A stretch of 64,000 bases of DNA from Boswellia sacra. Taxonomy: Eukaryota > Streptophyta > Magnoliopsida > Sapindales > Burseraceae. The notes under the pieces were generated by a model. The model saw nothing but the letters and a program-made list of their open reading frames with translations. It did not search any database and was not told the DNA's origin. Below, one piece after another: positions 48,660 through 60,600 of this stretch; the first letter of the stretch is position 1; the number at the start of each line of letters is the position of its first letter. A program made the translations under genes and the position numbers. The stretch lies in the NCBI GenBank assembly GCA_013180625.2, contig SNVD02006194.1:124001-188000 (forward strand), given 5' to 3'.

Positions 48660-50950
48660 ATGGACGAAAACGTGTTGAAGAAGAAATATCATGGTTGGCG
48701 TCGTGCACCTATAGCAACATCTAAAGGGACTGGATTGCGGCACGTTTTCCTATTATGCCATGATCCTCCACACCTGCCCATAACTGCGCAATGAGCTTGA
48801 TTCACCAATAGAAGGGATTCGATTCCTTCTAGGCGGCCCGGCTAGTCTCCCCATTATTGGTGGTAGCACTATTTTGCTACTAACATCTTCTGGAACCACC
48901 CAATCTTCACTTACACTAACTCAAACAACAGGCAAAGCATATGCATGAAGCAACCATTCATTTGTGCACCACTGGGTATAGTAATTATAACACATGAGTA
49001 GGCTCATATGCTTACAAACAGCTAATCCATGTGCACAAGGCAACTGATCAAGATCAAACACCCTACATGTGCAAGTCTAGACACACATGTAGACAACATT
49101 AACACGATTGTTTCTGTGCACCTCATACATAGTAAGTGAAATGCTGCTCACTCTCATCTGATCACCCTCTTTCAAACAGTCCTCTATCAACTTGTCAACC
49201 GAGAGAGTTAGATATAATTATGAGTTAGCAAATACTTCTCTTTGTTTGTAAAACCATTTTTGAAGATTTGCCCAATAAGAATCTACCAACAACATTATCG
49301 GAAGGAACCATGTGTTTCTTATAAAGCTGTTTATAAACTTAGCGATATTGGTTTATCATTATATTATACCGTCTCCCAGGGAATTGTGAACATGCCCATT
49401 CTCAACACTAACCTCCCGAAGATATGTTGTAGCTTGAGGCATATATCATTTGATTGTATGTATATGATAGATGAAATCATTATGGCGATATCTCCTCGCA
49501 ATTTGAGTGAACATGCCTAACAAAATCTTATCCTTGAACTTACCCTTGAAGTTTCCCTTAAGATGATGGGTGCACAGGCCATGAAGTGCATTTGGAAAAA
49601 TAGTACAAACAACTCTTTCAATGCAAGCATGGTGGTAAAAAATGAACGCTAATTCTTGTACATTTCCAACTATCCGATCACACAATTGTGTTATGAACCA
49701 ATTACAGGATTCATCATTTTCAGAATGATAAACTCCAAATTCCAAGGGGTATATTTGTTTATTTCTATTCATGCATGATGCTAAAAACATTGTACCTTTA
49801 TATTTCCCTTTTTGGTGAAACCCATTCACTGCGACAACTAGCCTAATACATGTTTCAAAACCTGGAATAGAAACCCCTAAACTCATAAAAAAGTACTTGA
49901 AGTGATCATTACCATCAGTTTCTAGAGCCGTTATTGTTCCAGGATTTTCCTTCTCAACCATGCAAATATAGTGAGATAGAAGCATGAATAATTCCTTATG
50001 AGATGCATGAAGTTCTTCCAAAGCTACCTCTTTTGCTCTCTATGCCTTGCGGTATGTGATGCTAACACCTAATGCCTCCTAAACATCAAACGTACTATCT
50101 CTGGGCCGATATATCCTAGATGACTAAATGAATTTGCTATTTATGTGTTTCCCAATAACAATAGAAGTAGCTTGTTTGTGATTTCGATTCAGTCCAACAC
50201 CAGAACATGTGTGCTGATTGTTAAACTTCCTTACCGATAATAAATTGGAATATGCTACCTTGGTTGCCTGAATCTGCCACTTATAATTTTCTGCACGACA
50301 TACGGCCTCAAACCTGGTTGTGTTGGACTTTTTCACCTTAAACTGAAAGTTGCATCGTAATGCCAAATTTGATAACTTCTCGCAAAGCTTGGTTTTGCTA
50401 TTAAAAATTTGACTAATCGCAACCTAAATTTCATCAACTATAAAAGATGTGATATCATCGACTGTTGATATCAAATGCACAATAGAAGGCATATACCTGA
50501 ATGTGTTTACCCGATAATCATCACTTTCAAGACCCAAATTGGCATCATTTGCCATAAAATCTAGTCTCGACTCTGCCTCTATCAGCTCAGCCTCTTGTCC
50601 TTCAGATGTAAGAGAAGGGGTAGACTGAATGGGAGTAGGAAAGGTCGATGGCACTTCCTAGTTCAAATTATCCATAACCTCTGTACGACCATCGACATTA
50701 TCATTTCCATCATCATCATTGCCATTTAAATCATCATTGAAATCATCATTCAAGTTATGGTAAGATTCAAAAGCACGATCAGCTTGTCGTCGTCGTCGTC
50801 ATCGTCGTCAACATCATCAGCATCATCATCCATATCATCACCATCACCATCACTATGGACATTGGCTAAGCTCTCAAATTCACTAAAGCTATCAAGGTGC
50901 TGAATTAACCTCAATGGCAATGATTGATTCAATCCAGCATCTTCTAAAAC
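48660..50950 (-). pseudogene. MuDR-type MULE transposase, degenerate
   Basis: Read high to low. 50,932-50,424: an acidic N-terminal segment (a run of Asp). 50,366-50,124: the MuDR DNA-binding region (RFEAVCRAENYKWQIQA). 50,021-49,446: the MULE transposase domain (KGKYKGTMFLAS, IYPLEFGVYHSEN, NALHGLCTHHLKGN). About 49,090-48,960: a SWIM zinc finger (CRVFDLDQLPCAHG). Stops and shifts separate these blocks, and the metal-binding Asp of the usual DGTF-like motif is replaced (VNGFHQKG). It is probably the remnant of the enzyme that once moved the Ulp1-MULEs here. Confidence 0.85.
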
Positions 50951-50982
50951 ACCAACAGATTGATTCTTTACATGCCTGGTAT

Positions 50983-52396
50983 TGATAGGTGTCTATTTAT
51001 GTATCATTTTCATATCAATTCATCTATGTTTCTTTGCTATAATCCTTGGTATTTTTATGTTTTTGTGTGGTTTTGATGTTTGTAGGAGTTTTGGAGGAAC
51101 TTGCACCAAAATGAAGTAAAACCCTTCATTTTCACCTCTGCTAGTCAACCATCTTCTCGGATTTAATTGTATTGATATACAATGAACCGGATAACATATT
51201 ATATACCGTTGGAAAGCTCTCGAAGTCTATTTTCTAGAGAAATTTACGGTTTATAAATCCATTCAGTGTACCGAAAGTTATAATCAAAACAGTGTGAGAA
51301 GTGTAGAAATGTAATTCCACAAATCACTGTAGCATGTATAATACGGGACACTGTAGCAGGTTACTGTAGCAGAGTATATAAACACATTTTAGGGTTTTAT
51401 TTGAATAACTGGAAGAGGGGAGAACGTGGTGGAGGCTGCAACTCTGGAATTCTTTCATCTCTTGGAGTTCTTGAAGGAGAAAGGAAGCTTGGAAAGAGGA
51501 AGAACTACAATCCAAAGAGAATTACATCAAATTTGCTAAGTTTTTCCCTTCCCTTTCATTTTCTGGAATGTCTCCATGTTGTATTGTATTTACCACGTTC
51601 TTAAACATGTGTAACTGAATCTGAATTGGTTGAGGGTGATTTCAAAGCCCTTGATATGGTTTTTGTGAGTTGATTGTGCAAGAAGTTGTTATCCAATTCT
51701 CTAATTGAAGTTGCTTGTATTTTCCCATATCTAATGCTTATGATTGCTTGCTGATTGTATTTGGAATGGCCAACTGAATATAATCTGGTTGTTGTCTATT
51801 GCTAGAGTAGAAATCTTGATCCGTAATTGTCTTGAATTTCTAATCCTTAGTAGCAAAATTGTGATCAGAGATTGCAATTGGAGAATACAACCTAAGTTAA
51901 ATAATCCGAGCTTGTGTGTTTATTGCTTAGATCAACCTATCTTTCTTATCGTAATGCATCCATTGAATTAAATTTAGAGAGCTTGTTCTAGGTTGTTTAA
52001 TGGATAGAGATTAAATAAAGAGCCTGTTTTATTTAACAACAAAGTAAGGAAAGATTGGGATAACAGAGCTTGTTGTTATCTACGGTTGATAATTTCAATG
52101 GTGTAATTGGATGACAATTCTATGATTGATTCGCAAATCCATATCTTGTGGCAGAGAATGATCCCTTAACCAGATTTCCGTCAGTGATTAATTCTCACTT
52201 CAATTAAGTTAGCATTGTGTTATTCTTTACTTGCATTAATTTTCATCTAGTTAATCAATCAACAAAAACCCCCTGTTTATTCTGTTTTTGCTGTAAAATA
52301 ACAAATTCAATTAGAATCAATCATCGTGGGAACGATATCTTACTTATCACTTTATTACTTATACGACTAGTATACTTGCTAGTTTCGAACGCATCA
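50983..52396 (+). mobile_element. 5' LTR of a Ty3-type (Athila/Tat-like) retroelement
   Basis: It starts TGATAGGTGTC and ends ACGCATCA directly before the primer-binding site, about 1.41 kb. A TATA-like gtatataaac at 51,374-51,383 follows three actgtagca motifs and may be the LTR promoter. No second LTR is seen in the window, so the age of insertion cannot be estimated here. Confidence 0.75.
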
Positions 52397-52402
52397 AGTT
52401 CT

Positions 52403-52420
52403 TCGCACCGTTGCCGGGGA
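52403..52420 (+). other. Primer-binding site (tRNA-Asp type)
   Basis: tcgcaccgttgccgggga resembles the tggcgccgttgccgggga site (complement of the tRNA-Asp 3' end) used by many plant Athila/Tat elements, with changes near its 5' side. Confidence 0.75.
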
Positions 52421-52503
52421 TTGATTTTCTAATCGATTTGTTATTTTGTCTTTACCGATAATTCTTGATTTTTATTTTTCTGATTGTCTGTGTTTAGGCT
52501 TTT

Positions 52504-53570
52504 ATGTCCGAGGGAGAAGTGGACCAACGACTTAAGCGAATTAAGGAGTTTCTCCAATCCTCGAATTTAAGACTAAATCGGTCAATTTAAACTCCACCTC
52601 CAGAATTTGACCTTGCACTACATACTTCCCTCCCATCTTCTTGCAGTTCAATCAACTCTGAATCGAAAGTAATGGTGATGCAAAACAATCAGACTCTTAA
52701 GGAGTTAGTGGCTCCAATTATCGATCAACAACCGCTGTGCATAAATACCAATCTTGAGGTAGATTTTGAACTTAAATCTAGACTAATTCATCTCTTTCCT
52801 ACATTTCATGGTTTTGTAGGAGAGGATCCTATCAAATACCTCAGAGAATTTCATGTGGTATGCTCAAGTATGAAGCCAACTGGCGTGTCTGAGGTGCAAA
52901 TAAAATTGAGAGCTTTTCCATTCTCATTAGCAGATTCGGCGAAAGATTGGCTATACTATCTACCACTGGGTACCATCACCATGTGGAATGAGATAAGTAA
53001 ACTCTTTTTAGAGAAATACTTTCCCATTTCGAAAGCTATAAACATTAGAAAAGACATTTGTGACATTCGACAACACAATGGAGAATCACTTTATGAATAT
53101 TGGAAGAGATTTAAAAGGTTATGAGCTAGCTGTCCAAACCATCAAATTAGTGATGGACTTCTTATTCAATATTTCTATGAGGGTCTCCGACCAATAGAAA
53201 GGAGTATCATTATGCTACTAGTGGTGGAGCACTAGTTAATAAAACACCGAACGTTGCAAGACGTTTGATTAGTGACATGGCAGCGAACTCTCAACAATTA
53301 AGTAGCCAATTTGAGCCACAACTACCAAAGAGAGTAAATGAGGTAAGTACTTCAAACATTGAACATCAACTTTCTGAACTTACCACTCTTGTAAAAAAAA
53401 TGGTTGTAGGACATATGCGGCAATCTTATGCATGTGGAGTATGTTCTATCACGGACCATCCAACCGACATGTGTCCAACTTTGCAAGAAGGAGATACAGA
53501 AAAAGCCAATGCCATGGGTGGATTTCCAGGACAACCAAGGCAAAGGTATGACCCTTTCTCCAATACTTAA
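52504..53570 (+). pseudogene. Ty3-type gag, broken
   Basis: ATG at 52,504 opens MSEGEVDQRL and reaches an in-frame TAA at 52,588-52,590. The frame then continues through the retrotransposon gag domain (AFPFSLADSAKDWLYYLPLG, WNEISKLFLEKYFP) to a TGA at 53,122-53,124. After that it reads SCPNHQISDGLLIQYFYEGL and shifts near 53,217 to the frame containing KRVNEVSTSN and the zinc-knuckle-like CGVCSITDHPTDMCP, which stops at 53,570. This is the capsid-type protein of an Athila/Tat-like element. It cannot make an intact product. Confidence 0.85.
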
Positions 53571-53746
53571 ATACTGGATAGAGAGATCACCCGAATTTAA
53601 GATATGGGAATCGTCAACCAATCGCCCAAAATGCCATACCAAATCGACCACCAGGTTTCAATCAACTAAGGGTGCAGCAACCATTTCAAGCATAACCACC
53701 ACCAGTACCACAACCAGCACCACAACCAGCTCCACAAAATTCAGGT

Positions 53747-54790
53747 ATGTCTCTCCAGGATATTGTTAAAGCACTTGCTACTAACACAATGCAATTTCAG
53801 CAGGAAACTAGGGCAAGTATCCAAAACCTGGAAAATCAAATGGGACAATTGGCCACTAACATGAGCAAATTTGAGAGTCAAAGCTCAGGAAAATTACCTT
53901 CTCAGCTGGTGATCAATCCAAGAGAGAATGCTAGTGCTGTAACTTTGAGAAGTGAGAAGCAATTAGAGATTCCACCAAAGAAATCACAAATTGATGAAGG
54001 GGATGACACCACTTTCACCATGAATAAAACATCATCTTCTAAGATAAATCCTAAAACTCATATTCCTTCATATGTTACTCCCCTACCTTTTCCTAGCAGA
54101 TTTGCAAAATCAAAGAAGGAGGAACAAGAACAGGAAATCCTGGAAGCTTTTTGCAAGATCGAGGTAAATATACCGCTTCTGGATGCTATCAAGCAAGTAC
54201 CTCGTTATGCAAAATTTCTCAAGGAGTTATGCACCAACAAGAGAAAGTTGAAAGGAAATGAGAAGGTAAGTGTGGGGGAAAATATTTCAGCTGTACTACA
54301 AAGAAAAATTCCTCCGAAATGTAAAGATCCAGGTACGTTTACCATTCCATGCACCATTGGTAGAATCAAGTTTGAAAGGGCTATGTTAGATTTAGGAGCA
54401 TCTATTAATGTCATGCCATATTCTATTTATGCTTCTTTAAATCTTGGATCTCTTGCGAAAACTGGTATTACCATTCAACTTGCTGATCGTTCTAATGCAT
54501 ACCCCAAGGGAGTTGTGGAAGATGTGCTTGTGCAGGTGAATCAATTGGTTTTCCCAGCAGACTTCTATGTTCTTGAAATGGAGGATGAGACATCTCCTAA
54601 TCCAACACCAATTCTTTTGGGGAGACCATTCTTGAAAACTGCTCGAACTAAGATTGATGTTCATGATGGCACTCTCACCATGGAATTCGATGGCGAGGTG
54701 ATTCGTTTCAATATTTTTGAGACAATGAGGTACCCTAGTGACTTGCATTCTGTTTTTGCAGTTGATGTTATTGATTCTTTGCCACAATAA
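53747..54790 (+). CDS. Ty3-type retroelement aspartic protease region (ORF of 347 codons)
   Basis: The first 110 residues finish gag (QNLENQMGQLATNMS). The protease follows: PCTIGRIKFERAMLDLGAS is the active-site region, with DLGAS as in plant Athila/Tat families in place of the usual D[ST]G. Then come LADRSNAYPKGVVEDVLVQV and ILLGRPFLKTARTKIDV (the GRPFL hydrophobic-G flap region). The frame is open from 53,747 to a TAA at 54,788. It belongs to a defective element, so function is doubtful. Confidence 0.8.
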   Translation: MSLQDIVKALATNTMQFQQETRASIQNLENQMGQLATNMSKFESQSSGKLPSQLVINPRENASAVTLRSEKQLEIPPKKSQIDEGDDTTFTMNKTSSSKINPKTHIPSYVTPLPFPSRFAKSKKEEQEQEILEAFCKIEVNIPLLDAIKQVPRYAKFLKELCTNKRKLKGNEKVSVGENISAVLQRKIPPKCKDPGTFTIPCTIGRIKFERAMLDLGASINVMPYSIYASLNLGSLAKTGITIQLADRSNAYPKGVVEDVLVQVNQLVFPADFYVLEMEDETSPNPTPILLGRPFLKTARTKIDVHDGTLTMEFDGEVIRFNIFETMRYPSDLHSVFAVDVIDSLPQ

Positions 54791-55290
54791 CATTTTGAGT
54801 TAACTCGCAAGGATGGATTGGAAGTGGCTTTTAGTGAGCACATAGGGATAGAAAATTTCAAAGGACCACGAAGGTTGATACAAGTGTCCAAAGAAATGGA
54901 GGAAGTTGTGGTAAGCTTAGATGAGACCATAGCTATAACCACAAACAGGTATGATGTTTTGTACATTTAATTTCCTTTATCTAATGAGAAAATTCTTCCT
55001 TCTATGATGAAAGCTAATACCTTGAAGCTTAAGCCACTTCCAGATCATTTGAAGCATGGATTCTTGGGTAAGAATGATACTTTGCCAATTATAATAGAAA
55101 TTGGCCTTACACCACTACAAGAAGAGAAACTCGTCCAAGTACTTAGAGATCATAAAATAACTATTGGGTGGACGATTGCTAACATCCAAGGTCCAGCCAT
55201 ATGCATGCAACAATTCTTATTGGAAAAAGGATCCAAGCCCACTAGAGAAGCACAGCGGAGATTGGACCCTCCCATGATGGAACCAACGTC
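54791..55290 (+). pseudogene. Start of reverse transcriptase, truncated
   Basis: After the protease stop the same frame reads RKDGLEVAFSEHIG, then a TAA at 54,968. Next is LKPLPDHLKHGFLG, LTPLQEEKLVQVLRDHK and GSKPTREAQRRLDPPMM, the N-terminal part of Ty3-type RT. There the sequence jumps (near 55,278) to 'gtcgggctgaggacgttaaa', which belongs to the region 3' of integrase. RT core, RNase H and integrase are deleted. Confidence 0.8.
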
Positions 55291-55662
55291 GGGCTGAGGA
55301 CGTTAAACCAAGCACTTATTGGGAGGCAACCCAATGTTTTTACAAAATAAAAAAAAAGAAAAGAAAAATAAAATAAGGTAATAATGATCGATTTTTGTGT
55401 CTCGAGGAGATTCCTTTCGTAGGCCATCAAATTGATCAGGTTTTATCTCTCTTTGCCATCTATCTTATTTGTTTTTATATTTTTTTATTTGTTTTTTACT
55501 TTTGTTTGCTATTGTGTCGTTATCTCTTTTATGTGTCTTTAGTTTCGTTTCTGCTCTTTTCTTTTCCTTCCTTTTATTTAATTTGATTATTCCGTACTTC
55601 GAATTTATTTGTGCAACAGCTTGAGGAAACATCCAAACGGGAGTTGAAGTCATTGCTCAAAG
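55291..55662 (+). mobile_element. 3' internal region of the Ty3-type element, cut by the CACTA insertion
   Basis: The phrases 'aagcacttattgggagg' and 'caacccaatg' are typical of the untranslated tract between integrase and the 3' LTR in plant Athila/Tat elements. T-rich sequence follows, then the CACTA element inserts at AAG 55,660-55,662. No 3' LTR was recognised in the window. Confidence 0.6.
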
Positions 55663-55689
55663 CACTAGAAGAAAAAAGGTCTATGGCAA

Positions 55690-55855
55690 CAGGACTTTCG
55701 CAACGTGCACTATGTACACGTTGCGAAAGCTACCTTTTGGCAACGTGCAACAAATGCACGCTGCGAAAAATAAGTTTCAGCAACGTGCGCAAAATGCACG
55801 TTACGAAAAACAAGTTTTAGCAACGTGCACCTTACGCACGTTGCTAAAATGTGAA
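55690..55855. repeat. Left subterminal palindromes of the CACTA element
   Basis: Four copies of GCAACGTGCA...TGCACGTTGC, each a 10-bp arm around a few bases, spaced about 38-40 nt (55,698, 55,740, 55,780, 55,819). By analogy to known CACTA elements these are probable binding sites for the TNPA-type accessory protein. Confidence 0.85.
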
Positions 55856-56289
55856 TAAATTAAATTATTATTTAATTTTTTATATTAATTCATAAAATAT
55901 ATGAAATTTAAAAATAAATAACATGTAAATAATTAATTTATGAAATAAGAAAAAAATTAATTTTAATCAATTTAAAAAATATAATATTCTAAAAAATTTA
56001 GAAAAATGAAATTCCATAAAGCCATTAAAGAAGTATATATATTATACTATAAACACCAAATGTTCTTTCTCATGAATGTGTTTTCATATTAAAAAGAAAA
56101 TATTATATATCAAAATAAAAAATAAAAAAATACAATTTTATATTATTAAATTTAAAAAATCATATTAAATTATTAAAAATAATTAAAATTATATTTCGTT
56201 CCCATTCATGCCTCATTTATATTTCCTTTTTTGTGTGCTCTCATTTATGCCTTTTTTCGTTCCCCCTCTTCTTCTTCCCTCTCAAATAC

Positions 56290-57720
56290 CTAAGTTCCCC
56301 AATCTTTGAAATCTATAATCAAATTTCCTCTCGAATCTATTTCAAACTTCCTCCTGTATAGCAATTGGAAGGTCGTCTGCCCATTTCGCTCTTTCATATC
56401 TCATTTTATCTCTTCTTTTTCATCTCAAAACCCTAGCCATCTCTCCATGTCTCTCTTTCAGAACTCGTCATCTCTCTATTTCTCATTTCTCTCTCCTACC
56501 AATCTCATCATCACCCTCCAAAATGAAATTGGCTAAGTTCTCACCAAATTTCCCAATTATTCCCCTGTTTCTTGAGCATCACTTATAAGGTACGGTGGTA
56601 GTATTCATTTGCTATGTTGTTTTGATAGCGGCAGTGGTGTTTGTGTTCACTGTGATGGAAATGCAAGGTTTTGGTGCAGGAAATCAGAATCTTGGTTGAA
56701 CAGGTCCCTAGATAAAAAAATTGGAATAAAAAAATTGTGGGTGGTGCATCAAATCGAAGCTGCTTGCAGAAGCCTCTGAAGTTGTTTATTATATTTTTAA
56801 TTAATTTTTTTGATTGACTCCAAGTTGCTATAAGTAATATAGAATTCAATGCTTTTTTCAATTTTTTAATTTTTTTTACCATCTCAGATTTTTAGGCTGA
56901 TTAATTTGAGTTTGTGTTTCTTCATTGTCATTAAAATAATGTTAGGAACTAGATTATTGACACGAAAGGAAGAGAGAACAAAAAGAGAAGGAGAGCAATT
57001 TTGGCCAAGATTTTCGTCGCACTCAGGATGTAGGTAACTACAAGCCTATAAATTTTTTTTTTAATAATTATCTTCAGTTTTTGGAGAAAGTGGGAAGTTG
57101 CTTTGTGGAGTGAGTGATTGTTTGTTTTCAATTTTAGTGATTAATGATGTCTTTTATTAGTTGTAATTTTTTGTTAAAAGGTTAGCATTAGCTCAATTTT
57201 TTTGCGCTTCCAATTTTACTAATTTCCTAGTCAAGTTTTATTTTATCTCTAGAATCCAATTTGGAGTCTTCAAGTTCATCTAAAAGCTTTGGCATATCGA
57301 TGTCATCTCTTTATCTATCAAGTTCACGAAATAGCTAGCGTATCAATGTTACTACTATATTTATTGGTTTTCCCTACATGAAAATTGTTGTCTTACTTGA
57401 TCAAATTTTCAGATCCTTGGGTTTCAAATTATGGTTAAAGTAGATAGGGAAACGCGAGTGGCATTGGAATTTTGGTTTGGACAAGCATAGTTGGACCAGG
57501 TGATTCTCCAGGAAGCTTCCTTTTACTTAAGATGATTGCTTTTCATCAAGCCTATATTAGTTTAGGCGGAAGTGGATCTTTATTTATAGTTGCTATTATT
57601 ATTATTATTATATCATTAAGCTCACTTTGGTTGTCTTTTAGTGAAGCATATTATGTTTATCACTTTCTTCCATATTTTAAATTTTATTATATGTTGCTTT
57701 AATTGATTCACTTTTCAATC
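56290..57720 (+). other. Captured leader and intron-like sequence in the CACTA element
   Basis: A CT-rich leader with aaaccctagcc (common in plant 5'UTRs) lies at 56,290-56,540, followed by AT-rich intron-like sequence. ORFs here (for example 57,472-57,702) are not recognised. It may be the 5' part of the captured Enhancer-of-polycomb-like gene. Confidence 0.35.
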
Positions 57721-58345
57721 TGTAATCAATATGATTCTGCACTAACTAGTTCTTTATTTTGTATATCTCCCCTCTTTTGCTCCAGCTTTTGAGAAAGCTG
57801 CAATGACTAGTTCTTGTCTTTGACTTCTAAGATTTTATATGAATTTGCACCGACTAGTCCTTATCTTTGACTAGCTCTTTGAATTAGTGAGATTCACTTG
57901 CTATGTTTGTAGTTGTAAATTTATTGTACATGATAATATCATGTTAATGTTCTAATGGGCATTTTAACAAACACTTAGAGACTATTCAAGACATAATGAT
58001 AATGAGGTATGTTATAAAATTCTTTTTTTTTTTTCAGGTCCTCCAGTATTTACAATTTTATCATATTTCAATTTCAATGAGCCAGCAACATTTTTCATCT
58101 CATAATTGGTAAACACTAATTCTTTTATTCAAAATTTATTTATAGCTAATTTCTTACTACTTGTCTAATCCAGAGTTTATTTATAGCTAATTCAAAGTTT
58201 ATGGATTTTTGGGCCTTTTTGAAGAGTATATATGATAATAATATAAGATATCCTTGTATATCAACAAACCTATGCACCAAATGGGTTTATCTAGATTATT
58301 TAGGTAAACTTAGATGGTTGAATTTTTTTTGTTGGTTTTGGCAGC

Positions 58346-58612
58346 TCGGGCTGAGATTGGGGAGTTCATTGAGTATGACTTAGACAATGAGGATGAGGAT
58401 TGGCTTTACGAATTCAATAAAGACCGAAAAATTCTTACACCTAAAAAGTAATTCATGATATCTATATTTCTTTTTTCTTTTTTCTTTTATTTTTTTCATC
58501 TCTTTCTTATCATGATTTTTATGTGGCATATGAAAGCAATTGTAATTTATACACCGATTACTCTTGGTTCACCGATTCCTGTACTTCTGCAACTAGATGT
58601 TGCTACTGAGGT
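58346..58612 (+). pseudogene. Captured Enhancer-of-polycomb-like (EPL1) exons in the CACTA element
   Basis: Exon-like piece 1 follows TTGGCAG and reads RAEIGEFIEYDLDNEDEDWL, then EFNKDRKILTP, ending before GTAATT. Piece 2 (about 58,545-58,611) reads LGSPIPVLLQLDVATE before GTGAAA. Both match, in order, the conserved EPcA region of plant EPC-like proteins (NuA4 histone acetyltransferase subunit). The segment between (KFETLLFKLE region) is missing, so the fragment is not a working gene. Confidence 0.65.
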
Positions 58613-58859
58613 GAAACTTAGTTTAAATTGTTGGGATGCTCTCCAATTTTAATTCTCTACTCGCTCTTAATATATGCCTTCATCATCTATATTTTATTGG
58701 GTATGGAATTGTTGATTCATATACTAATAAATTCTTAACACGTGGCTTCCTATAACTCTTTGAAAAATTAAATGGAGCAAATATTTTGTGCATAGTTCTT
58801 TTCTTATTAAAATCAAAGTGCTTGTTCATCTCTGTCTAAAGAGACTGAAATTTCTACTA

Positions 58860-60000
58860 GGGGAGTGCTTTTTCTTTTCTTAACCGTCCAATTATATACG
58901 TATGGTAGTAGCATTCCACTAATTCAAAATAATTCTTCTATGAATCCTGTTGAATTTGCAGATCATGCAATCAATTGGGTTTCTGGGCTCAGCCTTCTTT
59001 CTCACACAGCTGAGCCATATCAAGACTCCTGCAATGGCAGTGCTTTGTATGGCATGCAGTCAGGTACTTATTTAACGTTAGTTTCACCTGAGCTCAGTTT
59101 GCTTAACAATCTTCTGTTACATTTTTCTTTTTTCATAGATATTTTAAACTCTGTTATTGATTGTGAATTATTGTTGCATGACAAACATGTAGAACTATTC
59201 TGGAAAATCTGTTGTGAAAGAATTCTGATACCTGTTATGTGACATTTCTATTGAGCACAAACGGTAGTCTACTTATAGGTCTTGGTTTAAACGTGAGCCA
59301 CTTCTTAACATATTCAGGTTCAAATAATATAAATGCAGCTAGAATGCTTCAAACAACAGCTTGTTACAAACAAATTATAAGAATCTATCCCCCTTGTTAC
59401 CTGGTTAACAATTCAATTTCACCTTTGAAAACCATGAGCCACCATCTGCGGAGAGAAGACAAAGGAAGAATAGCAAGCGTACGACTGTACTTTTTTTATT
59501 TAAATGCGAAGACAGTCTAACTATCTCGTAAAAGTAGGGAAATAGGTCATCTTAAAAGTTGCGGGTGACTGAAATTGTAATGGGACCCTACAACTTTTAA
59601 AATACTTTGAGGTCATTGGCACTGACTACAAGCTGATGAATTTTTACTGGACATATGAAAACCACCACTTTTAAAATACTTTGATGTATTATGTCATATT
59701 ACTTGTAGATTTTTCTCTTTTTTTTTTTTGTTAAGTTAGCTAACTGATTTGACTTGTTTTTTTCACTATAAATGTTATTTTAAGGTTTTTTTAATTGATG
59801 AAGAAGATGAATGGTGCGGAGGTAAGTACCGATTCATTAGTGTTTTTTTTTTTCAATTTTTACTTTGATTATTATTAACAATTGAACTTATATACTTAAT
59901 TTTATTTGTAGTCCTCAAGGAAACCTAAAAAAAAGATTGTGAAAGGAACATCATGCAGTCATGGAAGCTGCTGCTGAAGAAAGAAATGAAGGAATTAGGA
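58860..60000 (+). other. Unrecognised exon-like ORFs in the CACTA element
   Basis: ORFs at 58,865-59,242 (contains VSGLSLLSHTAEPYQDS) and 59,239-59,520 overlap. At 59,815 a DEEDEW-like codon run is followed by a GGTAAGTAC donor, and an acceptor TTGTAG is at 59,910. These look like captured exons, but I cannot name the source gene. Confidence 0.3.
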
Positions 60001-60334
60001 TAGAGGAACATGATTTCTAATGGTTGTTTCATTTGTGGTACATTAAACACTCAAATCATCTAGTACTTGTTATTTTCTTATTGTTCATGTATGTTACTTA
60101 TTTTCAATTCCAATGCTTCTTACTTGTTGTATAGATACAAGTATTTAAACTTTTACTATTGTAATGATATTCATTTCAATTTAAATATGCAATTTTATAT
60201 TATATATAATTGTTAACTTGAATGTAATCATTTCTATTATGATGTATACAGTTATAAAATATTACAAGCATCACAAATTATCCAAAAATTTATAAAAATA
60301 TATATGCATTTATTTTTAAAATATATATTATACC

Positions 60335-60600
60335 TACAGCAACGTGCAATGCACGTTGTCAAAAAATTACGAATTCAGATACGGCAACGTGTAATGCACG
60401 TTGCTATTTGAGATACAGTAACGTGTGTTGCACGTTGCTAAAAGTTTATAATTGCTGGGTATTTAACAACGTGCGATGCACGTTGCGAAATCTCAAATAG
60501 CAACGTGCAAAACGGCCTACGACAACGTGCAATGCACGTTGCAAAATGTTCTAGACTTTTCGCAACAGGCAGAACAGCAACATGCACCTGCACGTTGCCA
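60335..60600. repeat. Right subterminal palindromes of the CACTA element
   Basis: Six or seven copies of GCAACGTGCA...TGCACGTTGC lie at 30-45-nt spacing (60,338, 60,384, 60,418, 60,468, 60,501, 60,522, 60,576) just inside the terminal inverted repeat. Some arms differ by one base. Confidence 0.88.

Larger units (their letters stand above)
41552..50982. mobile_element. MULE-3: Mutator-like element with Ulp1 gene and MuDR transposase
   Basis: The left end (gggaaaattcaaaaaatgacc, then 'aaatgacccactcc' and 'tatgaccctttgaa') has the same layout as the MULE-1 and MULE-2 termini. Inside are a palindrome array with a different motif, a plus-strand DUF1985/Ulp1 gene and a convergent minus-strand MuDR transposase gene. 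The right terminus is not visible: the transposase N terminus ends just before the LTR retroelement at 50,983, which probably inserted into or replaced it. A hAT-like element interrupts the Ulp1 gene. Confidence 0.65.

Noticed and set aside
55435..55653. ORFs in the T-rich tract after the Ty3 deletion junction
   Set aside because: Phe/Leu-rich reading of T-rich non-coding DNA; no similarity to RNase H or integrase.
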